A stretch of 64,000 bases of DNA from Cruorifilaria tuberocauda (taxonomy: Eukaryota; Nematoda; Chromadorea; Rhabditida; Onchocercidae), in assembly GCA_013365365.1 (NCBI GenBank), contig JABVXU010000030.1:248001-312000 (forward strand). Reading direction: 5' to 3'. Made by a program: the position numbers and the translations under genes. This document shows, in pieces, positions 10,765-25,163 of this stretch; positions within the stretch are counted from its first letter, which is position 1; each line of letters starts with the position of its first letter. The notes beneath the pieces are model-generated. The model was given only the letters and a program-made list of their open reading frames with translations, searched no databases and was not told the DNA's origin.

Positions 10765-13700
10765 TTATGAGAGAATAATGGATATTAAGAGAAGTAAAAT
10801 GGAATGAATGTGGCATATTGATGGAGAAGCGCAAGAATTTAGCGAATGACTTTCCGGTGCAGTACTATGTGCAGTTGCTGGAATGGCGGCATGTTCATTA
10901 ACGGCTTCGGGAATCAAATTTTCTTCTCCGTCTGTTCCACTTGTTGCTTCTTCATGACCTGCCATTGAGGCCAGTCTTGGTTCAACTATCTCGTTATGTT
11001 GTGGAATATTGCAATCAAAATCGCAGGAATGCAATTTATCTGCATGTAGACCCTGAAAAAAGAAAACGAATATTTCGCTCGAAATTGCCAAAAATTTGCC
11101 AAAAAAATTTCTCCTTTTGTTATGAGTGAATTTTGCTATGAAAGATATTAAATAAATAAAATGTAACCTTGAACATATTTCTTAAGCTTTTACACATGAT
11201 TACTTGTGCACTTTCTGATGGACAAATTCCCTTCATTGCACTAATATATTCTCGCAATTTATTGTTTACTTCTTGGCAAACCTGAAAGATCAATTACAAA
11301 TTGATAAGCAAAACATTTTTATCGCACTAAAATTAAATTAAATCAAAAATCTTAATTATCAATGTATTACTTTTTTGTATTTTATATGCATCACTTTCTT
11401 TTTACTATATTTACACTTAAATATTTATTATTCCAACGAATGCTAACCCGATCATCAGGATGCTCCAGAAATTTTTCGGATAAATAAGTTCCAGCACTCA
11501 GTGTCATTTCACCGATTCGTTCTTCCGTCAAACATTCACGATGTTCTCTTAATATTTCCTGCCCTTCCTGTTAGGTAAAAAATCTAATAAAATCCATTCA
11601 GAAAGAGAAAGTAAAGTGGGAGTAGAACTAAATGTAAAACTTCGATAAGCTTATCTAATATATAGTGAGAAAAAGTTTGCTGAAAAATAAAAATTAATGC
11701 CAGAAAAATAAATAAGTAATTGGCTTTTCGTTCATATATAAAAACAATTCAGTTGGAGAATTCGGTTAGACAAAAGCCTATTTAATTGTTTCTCACAGAG
11801 AATAAGTCAAATTGTTTTAAAAGCCGAGTAAATTAACCTGTGAACAAGCATATGTCAAGAGATAATAACTCTTTAAAAAGCTGCCTGAGTTTTTTCGATG
11901 TATCAATAGATCGCTTACTGTATTCGATGCAGCAATAATTTCATTATGTTTGCATTCGTGCTTAATTGGCCCGATATCCTGAAAATTTCCTTTTAATAAG
12001 TGATACTGAAATGAAATATCTAAAATAAAAAGTAACCGTAATTCTGTCCATTTCAACAAATATCAAGTGCAAAGAATTTACGTTATCTCAAAACTTATGC
12101 ATACAATGAGTGTAATATATCAAGCTAGATAATTTATCATATCATTTGCTATAGCAAGAATCATTTATTGGATTCTTTTTATGAAATTTGATCTGGAATC
12201 AAGGAAGTTTATAAAACTGTTGAAATATTGAAATTTTACGTAATATACCATCTAAACTATATTGACCCAATTTCACAAATTGCATTCCAATTTAGAAATG
12301 TAAACAGGAATAAATCACAACTACAAATGAGTGTAATATGCCATTTATGCAAATTTGACGTCTTTTCGAGATATCGTAGCGCGAATGAAGCGTTTGCTCT
12401 TGAAATAGAACAGATAATCCATATTAGAAGAACTAAGCACTAGTCATTGCTATGTTAAATTCATCTTCCACACCCGATATGTTCTCTTATTAATACAAAA
12501 TAATGGGATAATAGAATATGTAAATGCACTACTCAAAAACAATTGCAGTTTGAATGTAAAAAATACATTAACTTCCTTGTTTCTCGGTGTCGTATCACAT
12601 TGTTTAATTAGATGTTGAAATAATCATTAGCACTGCAATTAACTAATACTGTTCATCTAATTTAATCTCATGTTAATAGTCTAATCGGTCATTTTTATAT
12701 CCCTATTCATTTCACTCATGCACTGGGCATTCAATCATCTAATTACGAGAAAAACTGTTATGGTATTCATTTACTCCTCAGGAAAAAGCAACAAAACCTT
12801 TTTTTTTTCGGAATTTCCAAGAAATCAATTTATTAATTGTTAAATTAGAACGTCGGTAATACTTACTACTGTCATACTATATACAAAAATATGAAAATTC
12901 TAAAATATTTTAAAAAAGTCTACGGATTCTGGGATAATGAATACTGTGTGTCGCTTGAAGGTTTTGTGATGAGTGTCGGGAAATTTTATAACTTAAGTAT
13001 TTGTATTCTAAGTAATTATATAATAGAAGTGAGAATTGATGGAAGGAGATTTCTTAATTATTCATCACTCATAAGTAAAGCTAAATGAAATGTTGCGATT
13101 TCCATTACAAGAACTATTTCACATTTAAATGCTTCCTAAATATTTCCTGTCTCATCTCCAAATAAACCTATTTTAAATATTCCAATCAGGTAATTAATCT
13201 TATGTTCTCTAATTAAGTTTATGTAAAAATTCATTCTCATCCTTTATATCCAATTCAATTGTATCACAACATGTCCCTTCTAGCTCATCCGATGTAAGAA
13301 TTAAACATCACAAGTTTTCATTTTGAAATGAAAGCATTAATTCGCTTCAATTTTTTCGCTCGCTCGCACCTTCTTTCATCACCAATATTATTCTGTTGCT
13401 CTCTTATTTCTCTACTAGAAATAACCTTGTCAACTTCTGGATTTTCAATAAATCTTTACGAATTATTTGTCTGTAAAGCAACGATATAGTTGAAAACAAA
13501 AATTTCACAGCAGATCCATAATATTCCACACAATAAAGGCTTACTTTGATACATAAGTCGAGTTGCCTTAGATGCTCGCACTGATTTTCATTGATTGTAA
13601 CGACATTATCTTTCAATTCATATAATGTCCATGCCCATTCATCCAAGATATTTATGAAACATTTCACCAGTGTTATGTAATCGCATATCTTTAAATGGTC

Positions 13701-13903
13701 CTAAGAGTTCGCATCTCATAAATTCCAGTTTTAATCCTTATAAATCATTGAACTTTCTTTTTCTCATTCTTCACATCACTTTTTTTTGATTTTATAGAAT
13801 GATCAATGAATTGCATGTTTAAAAATTGAAGTGTAAAATAACTCACCTGTAATGTACTTGTGATACTGCCCAATAACAGCAACAAAGCAAATTCAAATTT
13901 CAT
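10765..13903 (-). CDS. Secreted Cys-spaced nematode protein, probable GPI-anchored surface protein (CPG4/DUF19-like ectodomain)
   Basis: Six exons on the minus strand: 13847-13903, 13545-13688, 11838-11978, 11448-11567, 11168-11281, 10765-11052. All five introns are phase 0, giving 287 aa. Exon 1 encodes a signal peptide (KFEFALLLLLGSITSTLQ). The ectodomain has regularly spaced cysteines: ICDY and VKCF, then NQCEHLRQLDLC, HECKH, YYLLTYACSQ, HRECL, VCQEV, GICPSESAQVIMC, LHSCDFDC. A Ser/Thr/Glu/Ala-rich stalk follows (GHEEATSGTDGEEN and ATAHSTAPESHS). The protein ends in a hydrophobic tail, SILLLLISIILS, with no cytoplasmic residues, typical of a GPI signal. The cysteine pattern resembles small nematode ectodomain families such as CPG4-type chondroitin proteoglycan domains or DUF19; I cannot choose between them. 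The second intron is 1.57 kb, unusually long here. Confidence 0.78.
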
Positions 13904-16900
13904 TGAAAAATACTCGAAATTTATCGACAACTCAATAACACTGGTCGAATTGATGGGGTTTCACACAAATTTTCACAGAATCTTCCCGATATTCATTTAA
14001 ATCTCAGCTTTAAAAAAGTGTTTGTTGTACGAAATAAGCGCGAAACTATATCAAGCTTTATCTGCAATTACCTCTGAATTTATCTTACAATTCATAATAA
14101 TTATCTCAAAGATCTTTAAATAGAAATTTACTTTTAACAAAAAAACATTATTGCTAATAGGATTGAGCAAAGGATGTCTGAACAATTTTTTAAGAATTTC
14201 ATAAAAAAGTTCTAAATGGAAAATTTGAAAAAAAATTCAATAAAACTGGTAAAATAAAGAACTAAATAACGATAAGCAGTGAGTATGAGCAGTAAAACAA
14301 CAGAGAGTTCTTATAGGGAAAACATCGGTCGATATCTCAGTGCAGTAAGAAGATAAATACTTGTAGTCAATATCCAACGAAAGCAATTGCTTATTTCTAA
14401 TAAAACAACAGAACTGGAAGTGGAACCTCAAACCTGATAACCTCATATAAATTATCATTTATCATATAATGATGTACAGTTAACAAAAAATTATACATTG
14501 CCATTGTTTCATCTTACCAATACATTATTGTTAGCATTTTTCATCAACAACAAATTCAACACAATATTTTGAATTGAGCAAGATTTATGTAGTTCATTTG
14601 TTAATTTTATTTGACTTTATAGAAAATTTGTAGATTTTAGTATAGTTGAAATTTGGGAGAGTTATATTTACATAGAAGGTTTCATCTACGCGAAAACAAA
14701 CAGCAGATCTGCTGATCAATTATGTTAAGCGTTAAGCGGTCTGCAAGACTAATGAAATTATGGTAAGTATTGTAAAAAAAAAACCTTTTAATATATTTTA
14801 TGCACAGTACAGTTTTAAATTTCTGATAAATTTCGGAAAATTAGTGTTCTCTGAAAGTTTTTGTAAACCACATGCTATTCTTTCCATCCACTCTAACTAT
14901 GGTTTAATATGATATGATTATGATTTAAATTTCTGATAGATGGGTTTAATAAGAGGAATAAAGAAATGAAAGAGAAAACAAAAAATTAGTTTTTCCACTT
15001 GGAGAAAAAAATTGCCTTTTTATACATCTTTTAGTTGTGTATAAAATATTTCATTTGAAAGAAACTAAACAAAGCTTTCTTTTGTTTCTGATGTGACCTT
15101 AAATAAGATAAAATTATAAGAAATTTTTGGATCTGAATGAAATTCGAAATTTGCTGAATTATTTTTTCTGTATAAAAATGAGTGAGATATTCTAGACACG
15201 TATTCAATACGTAGTACGCAGCATGACGAAATTGTGTAAACAAGCAAGCAGCAAGCTCAGGATAATTCAGTTTTCCGTTTTAGAAACTTCCCGAAAAAGA
15301 TTTTCAAGAATCACCTCACTTTGTTTTTAAGCATTATCGGCTTTGCTAAAGCTATATTGGTCTTTTGCAACAATTCTTACATCGTTTATTGCCATTTTTC
15401 AAGTATTAAATTTCAAAACAAAATTTGAAGAGCAATGAAATGTAACATATAAAATGACACAATCAAAATGAAATATTCAGGCATGCACTTCAAGTTTTGT
15501 TTAATAACATGAATAACATAATGAAATACATCCAATAACAAAGGAAAGTCATTAATAAGAAAAGACTTTCATATGTCCAACTGCAAATGAATATACCTAT
15601 AGTTAAATAGCTATTAGCTTGCTATCGATTACTGCTGTTTGATGAAGAATGATATATTTTAAGGAATTTATACTAGTCTGCAGCAAAGAAAAAATTCGTT
15701 GTAGCTTCCATTCGGGAACAGTTTATTATCAGCGATATATAAATTAAATTTTAAAAGAATTATTATACTCTTTTCAGAAGTATATAATAACTTTGAAAAT
15801 TTTCAAAAACATTCATTCATTCGGGATTTATTTATTAATATGAGCTTTTCGAAAGCAATGTCAACTATGAAGTATCACAAGAAACTGCAATCAAACTATA
15901 ATGAAGATATTTTAAAAAAACGCATCACTGAAGCAAACACTAAATACTTCAAGTAATTGGAAATAATATTATTCCGATCTATAATCTAGCTTAAAAATTT
16001 CTAAATCTGAAATTCCTTTCTGAATAATGTACCATATCAAAAATTATTGTCAAAATCAAGGGAAAAAGAAAACATTTGAAAAATAGATTTGAAGCAATTT
16101 AGCATTTTAAGAAAAGTAGAAATGGTAATATGAGAAAATTCAATTAATAAAAGATGTTCGATAGCTTCAGCGGAGATCGAAATGGAATCGAATGATGACA
16201 TTCTAATGATGAAAATAAGTTACTGCTTAGGAAAAGCGCTTTGTAGCCTTCACAAACAATTTTTTTTTTTCAAATGAAGAAAATCTAAAAGTTCTATAAA
16301 AGGTATTAGGACGAAGGCCTTAAGGATATCAGTTAGAAAGATAGCATAGATGATGATGATACTTTTAGAGTCTTTTTCATATATTTTATACATGTGAGAT
16401 TGCCGATGAAAAGCTCATCCATGAAAATGTCTTATATCAGTCCTTTTTCTTCCTCACCGCAAGTTTTGATCACAAATATATTTCATTTTCGCGATGAACA
16501 AAATCACTTTAACTCTTTCTTTCAAGATCAATCTAGCCGTATGCTTCCATCTAGCACTTCTCATCATTTACTTGTAGAGCTACATGATCAAAACTGTCAC
16601 GCTGCTACTGATTATCAATGTTTATCCTTTTAATTTCATGACTTTAGAAAATTCTATCTACATTCGCACTTTATTTTTTTCCCAGATCAGTACAATTAAA
16701 AGAGAAAAAAGTAAGGAATAAAACATCATTCGATCACTGCAGATGCCTAGGATGAGTTTTCCCACAGGTACAAACAGGAACAAACTGCCTACTGCTAAAA
16801 ATATGATACTATAAAACCCTAAGAGGAGGGAATAAAAGATTTTTATTGTTATCGCTGCTATGGGTCAAAGGATCAGTAAGACAAGATCAAGAATCACAAA

Positions 16901-17911
16901 AAAATTATATATGAGCAAAAACAAAAGAATTATGATAGAAGGTATAGATTATGTAATTGTTAAAATTAGAGAGAAATCACTGGCCATCTTATCAATTCAT
17001 GGAGGAGCACTGCGTGAATATTATCAAATTGCAGAAATGAATCGCAAAATAGAAAAATGATTAACAAGTGAGGAAAATTTTGGAAAATGTAATTGATTCA
17101 GAATATTTTGATTTAAAATCAAAATGACATATCCACTATGGATATACTGTAGTTAAAAAAGATCATGAGATAACCAAGGTGACAAAGAAGGAGCGGATAG
17201 ATTGCAGAAGATGATAAAGCTTAAGAGTTTGGGGGTTATAAAATGAAAGGGTCGTCACTTGGAATATTTGATGTCCCAACGAATAGAGGGAGATTGAAAA
17301 TTGCACCCGAAACACGTGGTGAACCATGATATGTTTAACCGAGATGACAATCGGAACAATGCTTCACCGCTTGTAACATTGTAGCATACTGATGAAATCA
17401 AAATCGACTGTTAGTTTAGCAGTTTTTGAAGTTCATTTGTTGAGAAAAAAACGAAGTGCGCCTGATTAGTAAGGTAAAATCCAAAAATATATAAATGTTA
17501 AAAAAAATGATCATTCAACTGTGGCATGATGAAAAGTCACAAATATTTTCTAAGGCCTATGAGACAACATAATTAGTAGATATAAGCTAATACAAGGTCA
17601 TATATCATCAAATTAGTCAAATGCATTCCAGTAAATCATAATTCATTTTGAGTTTTTAGGTAAAGTAAGATTTTTATGATATCACTCTACACAGAGATTT
17701 CAAAATTTATACTGATCATTATCAAATCAAAAATCTTTCATATTATTTATTTCTTGTCTTCTAGAAATGTCTTCCAGGTGCGAAAGTTATGATCTGCTAT
17801 TGTTAGCAGTAAACAACATGCAATTTACAAAACAAAAGAAAAAAATAGAACCATAATCCATCCATTTTATATTATGCTATTGCGGTTAATCTAGTTCCCT
17901 GATGGCAACAG
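13904..17911. other. Gene-poor intergenic region
   Basis: Upstream flank of the minus-strand secreted protein gene. It is AT-rich with scattered homopolymer runs. The longest plus-strand ORFs (16394-16633 and 16860-17060) have no motif or convincing splice context. I support no gene here, although small upstream exons of the candidate at 17912-18211 could be hidden in it. Confidence 0.55.
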
Positions 17912-18211
17912 AGTGTTTTGCATTGTAAGCGATGTCTCGGCGTGGAAAAAAGTCGCGGAAAACGTCCGTATCCAGAGACCACTAAAAGTGAGCAACCCGA
18001 GCGTCCAGGGACTGCTAGGATTAAAAAACAATTTCGACTGCGTAAAATGCTTCGTAGGATGCTACGATGCAATCTGCTCAGTCTGCGGACGCTAAGAGAT
18101 TTTGGAGAATTTATAGCTTATGGTGTCACTTACGGTATGATGGTTTTCGTGTTACTTTCTGTGTGCTATGCTGTCTTTGTTTATAGAAACATTGTGAATC
18201 CTTCAGAATAA
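17912..18211 (+). CDS. Candidate terminal exon or small ORF: basic region plus one transmembrane segment
   Basis: An open frame runs from an AACAG acceptor at about 17911 to TAA at 18209-18211. It reads a Cys/Arg/Lys-rich start (HCKRC, KSRGKRPYPE), a basic KKQFRLRKMLRRMLRC stretch, then FIAYGVTYGMMVFVLLSVCY, a clear membrane segment, and a short tail NIVNPSE. Base composition is richer in G and C than the surrounding DNA, as for coding sequence. The first ATG in this frame is only at 18047, giving 54 aa. An ATG at 17932 opens MSRRGKKSRK in another frame, one base off. So this is either the last exon of a gene whose 5' exons I cannot place, a 54-residue protein, or a frameshifted copy. No family recognised. 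Confidence 0.45.
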   Translation, partial: SVLHCKRCLGVEKSRGKRPYPETTKSEQPERPGTARIKKQFRLRKMLRRMLRCNLLSLRTLRDFGEFIAYGVTYGMMVFVLLSVCYAVFVYRNIVNPSE

Positions 18212-21200
18212 ATCAGAATGCAAAAAAAAAAAATGAAAATTTCGAAACAATAATTCAAAGGAAATTAAGTTTACTGCAAAGTGAATAGCGTGAACATTTG
18301 TGAATTACCGAAAATTACAATATCTGACGGATACTGTCTAATTCACAGTACTTTCATCTAGTTTTTACTGAAAATATTAATAAATTTAAATTTAACTTCT
18401 TAGCTATAGAAATTAACTGAAACAGTGGAAGCAAACTTCGCATAAGGTTGTCTTTTGATAAGACATTGAGATATAAAATACTGCAAAAAGTTGTCATATG
18501 TTGATAAGTTATTTGAATAATACCAAACTCATCTTTAATTATAATTGTTTTCTCTCAAGTTATAATTGCTTTCTCCAAATTAGAACAGTCTCAATTCTAA
18601 GACTTCAAATTTAAGAAAATAAAATATAAGAGATTAAAAAAAATTGAAGTGATAAAATCAGTGCTAGCGCTTTAATAAAAAGGTTGAAAACAGCAAGCTG
18701 AAAGTTCACGTTCAAGATTCGCTAAGGAAAAGCTCGATTCAAAAATTTTTAAATTCAGTCAGAACTGAAGTTAAGGAGAAGCTTAATTATCTGCTGATTA
18801 TTAATGAAGGCAATAGCCAGTATTGTTTTCAACCTAAAACTATCCCCTCTGGATATTGCACTGATGTAGGAACGAAAAGCTTTAATCTAATCCAGCATTT
18901 TCTCAGCAATGATCATCTGCAAAAGAGCTAAGAAACGTACTTCTTGATCTAATTCCTCACGATTAGTTAAGCTGGTAAACTGCAAATAAAAAAGACCTTT
19001 TTTTCGTCCTTCATTCCGATTTATTTATAGTAATGCCATATGTTACAACTTGACAGTTTAGTTGAAAGTTAGGTCTCTCGATAACAGTTGTGGTGAAAAA
19101 ATGAACTAATCATGGAAATCGCTCTCATTAGCAGTAAATATCAAATTAATATGACAAATAACTTCTCTTTCCAGAAGCTAATTTCTACTATTTTTATGAA
19201 AGCAGACGGGTAGTGATTTGTATAACTGCGCGTACTAGTACACTCCCGATGAACCAAAGAAATAATTTAAAAATATTCCAATCAATCCATTCAAGGAGGA
19301 TATAATTTTTTGAAAATTCTCAATACATGTTTTTCCGACACTTTTGTTATCACCATTTAGATCATTTAAATGTACTATTGATTCGTTATAAAAATATTCG
19401 TTGATGAAAAAGAAAAATAAGCAGAAAATCATAAGTAGGTAAATATGTCAACGGAACATTATTTAATACTCCGAAATATTTCTTCTCATCGATTGTAATT
19501 TATAAAAAATTAAAACATTTGTTCATCTATGAATACCAAATCATATCCGAATATTAAAATTATAGTTAAAAAGCAAGCAACAATAAGTTTTAACAAATTT
19601 AATTTAGAAAATTAGTCCATTTTTATAAATCGAAACTAAATTCATGGGATGGAAAACATCATTGGTGATTTTCATCAGTCATAATAAAAACTTCAACTCA
19701 ATTAGTTTCAGTTTATTACACGAAGCAGACAAGCACGAAAATCCGATTCAGTTGTGTTCATTTACTGGTTGTTAATATGAGGAATTGCCGTCGAAATCTC
19801 TTATTTAGATTTTTGCTTATAAGGTAAAATTTTGCTGTAATACGATGAAATTGAACTACTTCTTAAATTAAAATCGGATTGCAATTATGATTGACAATAA
19901 AAACTGAAAATTTGAAATCAAAGCTAAAAATCGATACACAAACTGACGATCTTTTTCGATTGACATGAAATGAAGAAACCGAGGAACACAGCGATTGGAT
20001 ACAGTAAATACTTAATGGTACTACGAGATTCATTTTCTGATACCAAAATGCCAGGACTCTACGGTAAATTTCTAAGCATCTTGGAATTCAATAATCATAG
20101 CTCAAAACTGTTTCTATGAAGTTCCAAAAACTGTCGCACGAGAATAACAAAAGAATCAGTGCATAATAAAGTAAAACTTCGTTAAACTGGTTGGATATTG
20201 TAAATTATACAGGAATTTCTGCTGTTCTTATTCATTCCAGAGTTCATTTATATATCACTGCAATGTTTTTGTTAAAATATTTATTTGATATATGTAAGAA
20301 TGAATCGGTAAGAAATTTGACGATACGGATGTTGGGAGTGTTTGGTATTTCATCAAACCAGCTGAATTTGATAAGAGTAAATCCAATAATATGCACAAGA
20401 TGATGTCTGAATTAATTTAAAAATTTCAAATCTTGAATAAGGAGAAGGAAAATTAAGTTGTTAAAAAGGATATAAAAAACTATGTTGTTTGGAATTAGAT
20501 GGGCGCAAATGAGTTAAAAAATGCAAAGAAGCCTGATGGCACAAGAAAATAAAATGAGCTTTTATTAAATCCATTCGATGTATGTGGACTTCGATCAAAA
20601 TTGTGGCCAACAGTAAAATTAGTTTATACAGAAGGATGAAAAGCTTTAATTTTTGCGCTACTGAACAAATCTTGTTAATCGGCACGAGTAGTTATCTATG
20701 TTTGTGGAACGATTTTTGAAGAACTGATGCATTAATTATCTGAATGCAGAAAATGACAAATGGATGAAATTTCCAATCGTTCAAGTTTAGCATTCAATTT
20801 TTCTGCTTTCGCACCTTCAACATTTTACAGAACAAGCTTAATGACAAACAATTAAAAGAATGTGGAAGACATCATGATCTTCAGAGATGATAAACTGTTA
20901 TTTCGTCAGGAATCAATAAAATATTTTGAAACAGCATTTCATCTTTGACCTTCAGTCACGATGATAGGACTGATGGTGATTGGAAAAACTCAAAGCTTTA
21001 AACGAAACAATCTTACGTCCAATATATTTTCCAGAAAGGGACGAGCATATCCGGCGTGTTTCAACACCTCCGCAGCTACAAAGAGTGGGTAATCATGTTG
21101 AATGTGTCGAATGAAAAATCATGACAATCCATCAGATGTTGTTCACTTCGCTATTATAGCTAATTAATAAGGGTGAACTTGACAACGCTAAATTTTAAAA

Positions 21201-24200
21201 TATTTCAAGTAGCATATTTGCTTAAGCCATAAATAGCTGCGTGTCATATGCCTAAATAAAATGAAGACTTCCTGCTTGTTTATGACATTTTCAATCCTGT
21301 TTGCGCATGAGTATTTCGAGAACAAACAATTCCTGATTGAAAATTGATAATAAGACGAAATAGATATGATAGATGGATGTTGATCCAGAATTATCATACA
21401 TGTTGAATTATCATATTTTGAATTTTTGAACGATGGAAGAATAAAAGAAAAATTAGGGACGCTAAAAATCCTAGCCAGAAGTACATTTGTGATAATACTG
21501 CCGCATAGAGAGACTGGCTAACTAAAATGGAATGGAACAACAATTACTAAGGTCTTAACGCCTTCAAACTACTCATCTGTATGCACACGTGTGTAGTCAC
21601 ATGCATAAATTGTAATATTGATTTTGGTTGGGAGAAATGAAGTCTACTTCTCCTTCATCCGCTTTTTCATATATATTATCAATTTGAATTAAAAATCAGA
21701 ATCTAGTGACTCTATGAGTTCAACTTTTGAATAATATCATAAAAATCAAAAATTTTTCAAATTTCTCACAAACACTCGCTTTGGTGAAATTGCATTTTAT
21801 TCTGCAGTTCCCGAAAACTGGAAATTTTCGAAAGTTCCGAAAATACAGAAGAACTGAAATGAATGAAAAGTAAGTGATTAAGAGGAAAAACATCGAAGGA
21901 TTAAACGAAGAGAAACAAAGAAGTAACGTTAAATAACACTGTTTCATTTGCATACAAAAAGCCTCCTGAAGCAGTTACATGCCTGTTTTGGAACTTTAAC
22001 TGTGAGAAAAAAACCACTCGAAAAGAACTGCTTTCAAAGATGAAAGATTAATGAAATGTATAACTAAAAAAACCCTACACAAAAAAATCATTAGCAATTC
22101 ATTGGCAGGATCATTATTAGATTTGCAAATAGTCGCTGAAGTAAATATCAACCTATGAAATATCGAAAACGGATTGTTAATTTGCTAAGATCAACTAATC
22201 TTATCGAATGTGAATGTTAGGATATCATGAAAGGGGTAGACGAATTATGAAATAAAATTTATGTATAAAAACGAGAAGTGAAAGAAATGATTGGAAAGGA
22301 GATGTAATGAGATGATATAAAAAAATGAATAGAGAAAATGGGGCACTGAGAGCGGACAGAGGAGGATTGACCTATTGGTGATGAATCTTTTGCTGGCTTA
22401 TCCCATTTACATTGGTTTTATCATTTCCACATTGCTTTGTCAGACTCAATGAATGTCATTCCGGATATGACGTACCGAAAAAGTGAATGACGTCTACTGA
22501 GAGCAGTCGGTTGTTGCGAGTTTTTTTTCTGTTCCTCAACACTCTTATTCTCTTGCAAATTGAATTGCTAAATTGACAACCAATGAGTCGACTATTTTAG
22601 GTCACATTAATTTATCTAAAGTGATTGAGAAGAGTTGAATTTTAAATTTATGAAGAGCCTTGTACATGTAAGTGTTGGAAAAGAATTCCAATTGATAAAC
22701 GATTTGTCCTGACTAGATTCTTGCCCTTCTTGCATTCACATGTAAATGTAACATAAAGGGAATAGAATCAATAATTTAAAATATAAAACAACAACTATGA
22801 AGGTGGATGGAATAAATCGACGCAGATGCGTCACTAAAACTGGAGAAAAGTCGCTAAGACAACGAATATAAGACGGAACAGCTACTAATTCTGCGTGTAC
22901 ACTCGCTCTACTGCTGTATGAAAGCGGAGAAGCTACACAGCGAGTACAGAGGTCATAACATAACAATCATCAACAACATTCTGCACAACGTCAGTTTGCG
23001 ATATGCAGCAGTTGAGTGCTGCTATGGTAAGAGGGAGGTTGAGGGGCATAAACCATAATGGCCAGGGAAAAGTTTCTGACAACATCTCGCCAGAAAGAAG
23101 TTATAAAATCCAACTTCCAAAAGCGTATAATTGACCAGTATTAACTAACAAATCTCTTACGGCTTTTCGTACTTGAAAGTGATTTACAACTTTCCTCACT
23201 AGGGCTAACGATGTCAGCTCACATGTGACAAATAGAGCAACAACATCAATACCCATAAATGAGAACTCCTCAATTACTTTTGACAGATTGTTGACAAATA
23301 ACCTTACTTAGCTTATCTGTTCCAAACTTACAGCATTTGACACATTAGAGGATATTTGGAAACAACAAAATTTCATTTACAGATAAAACAATGGTAAGAA
23401 TGCATCTGCTAAAATAAATTACTTATTCCATAAACTACTTGATCGAAAACTAAAAGCAGTTCACAACGAAAACCTTACAGGCAGCAGTACTGTCTTTCAT
23501 TTCATTGTGAGGAAACCCTAGAACGGAATAAAAAAAATGATTGACACTAAACAAACCTTACTAAGTCATTACAGAATTCTCGGATTATAATGACTAACAA
23601 ACTTAACTTCATCAGAATTGTTCTGCATGCAATGAGGCTAGCGATAAAAAACAGAAATATTTCTAGTAACAACACAAAAGGTAAGGCTCTTTTTTTTAAA
23701 ATAACAGACAAGATGTATCACACACCGGAAGATTTTCCCGAACAAAATTTATAGTCAAACTTTATAAAAAATCTTGATTTGTTTGCAGCAAAAATGAAAT
23801 ACAAAGCAAGAGAAACTTCTATATATAGATAAAAATAAATCAGATAATGAAAAAGTTATGAAAAACACTTCAAATGCAAAAAAACGCTAAAAAACACTAA
23901 TTCTTAGCTCGAATATTTCGGGCATATCATTGGAAATATATGAAAATACAATGCAAAAATAGAAAATCAGAATTCAGTGCTCAATTCAGATATCAACACT
24001 CAACCATAAAAATTTTGGACGGACGAAATTTTTCTGCAGCCGATAAATAAAATCCAAGTCACAAAAGCTTACAAGAGTCAGAGAAATATATTATGCTTCT
24101 GTTTCCACCAATTTCAAAATCACCCAAAAAATTCAAATATGTAAACAGACTAGCAGTTATTTCATAAGTGGCTTCAATTAAATAAGACTTCATAATAGTG

Positions 24201-25163
24201 AACAGAGAAAGTGAAGGGATAAGTAAATGAGGCAAATGGATCCAGTAATGATACGAAAAACCAAATATTAGAAAAACTTTTCTTGGAAACAATCTCATCA
24301 TAAAAATATGGTAATAAAAGAAGCAAAACAGTAGCACGACTAGTAGGAATAAACGTAAAATTATAATACCACATACAAACTGAGAATATCCAGGAAAAAT
24401 GGCCTGGTAAAACAACACTAAAAATAAGGGCATTTCTAAAGTGGTCTAAACAAAATACGAACCTGAGATTTCCAAAAACACCAGATTCAATTTCAGCGGT
24501 TCATGAAAAAAAATTTCGTCAGCAACTATAACAGCCTCTTTCTGTTTCGGCACAATATTCATGTCTAAATCAAATGCTCACTGACGAAAAAAAATTTTGG
24601 AGAACGTAATAATAATCCACATGAAATAAATATAAGGACAAAAAACTTAAAAGTGAGCTTATTTCAGTGGTTCAATCCAACTAACCAATGGATCCTTCAC
24701 ATCGATATACAAATACTCAACTTAGATGTATGAAGTTGAAATAAATACAAATTAAGTGAATCTTCAATTAAATCAAATCCTGGCGATCGATAGTTTGCAT
24801 TCTTGCATCATTTTCACTCTTCATTGCTTCGAAAAGATGTCGTCTACGCCAAGCTGGTCCCAGCTTCAACAAATACTGAATCACTTTTTAATTCTCTTAA
24901 AGATATTCCCTGTTGTTTCAGGTGAATTATGGTAAGATCCACATAAATTAACATAGTAAAGCATCTTCACATATTATGTGTGTATTAAATGTACAATGAT
25001 TGAAAAACAATCGATTTAAATTCGAAATCTGAACATAAATCTCTTAAAGAACATGAAATACTTCATTTATTCAATAAAATGACCTTATGGAGCTAATGTG
25101 ATCAAATCAGTGGAAGATTTTCGAAATTTGTCCCACGTTACATAGATGTTTCCGTAGCGAACA
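18212..25163. other. About 7 kb gene-poor intergenic region
   Basis: I find no supportable gene. ORFs are short, and those on the minus strand (for example 24059-24433, 124 codons) are almost pure Phe/Leu/Ile, as expected from purine-rich plus-strand DNA. A G+C-richer patch near 22350-23050 shows no exon pattern. The right end carries the polyadenylation signal of the phospholipase gene at 25066-25071. Confidence 0.5.
25066..25071 (-). terminator. AATAAA polyadenylation signal of the iPLA2 gene
   Basis: The minus strand reads GAATAAATGAAG about 95 nt beyond the stop codon of the ankyrin-patatin phospholipase, a normal distance for a nematode 3' UTR. Confidence 0.6.

Noticed and set aside
16394..16633. 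79-codon plus-strand ORF with Ser/His-rich sequence
   Set aside because: No convincing start context, acceptor or donor. I could not link it to the candidate exon at 17912-18211.
22736..22966. 76-codon minus-strand ORF in a G+C-richer patch (MLCYDLCTRC...)
   Set aside because: Starts with ATG, but there is no partner exon, domain or codon pattern to distinguish it from chance.
24059..24433. 124-codon hydrophobic minus-strand ORF that could look like a multi-pass membrane protein or chemoreceptor remnant
   Set aside because: It consists almost only of Phe, Leu, Ile and Tyr, as expected from A-rich plus-strand DNA. It has no signal, no splice context and no conserved motif.
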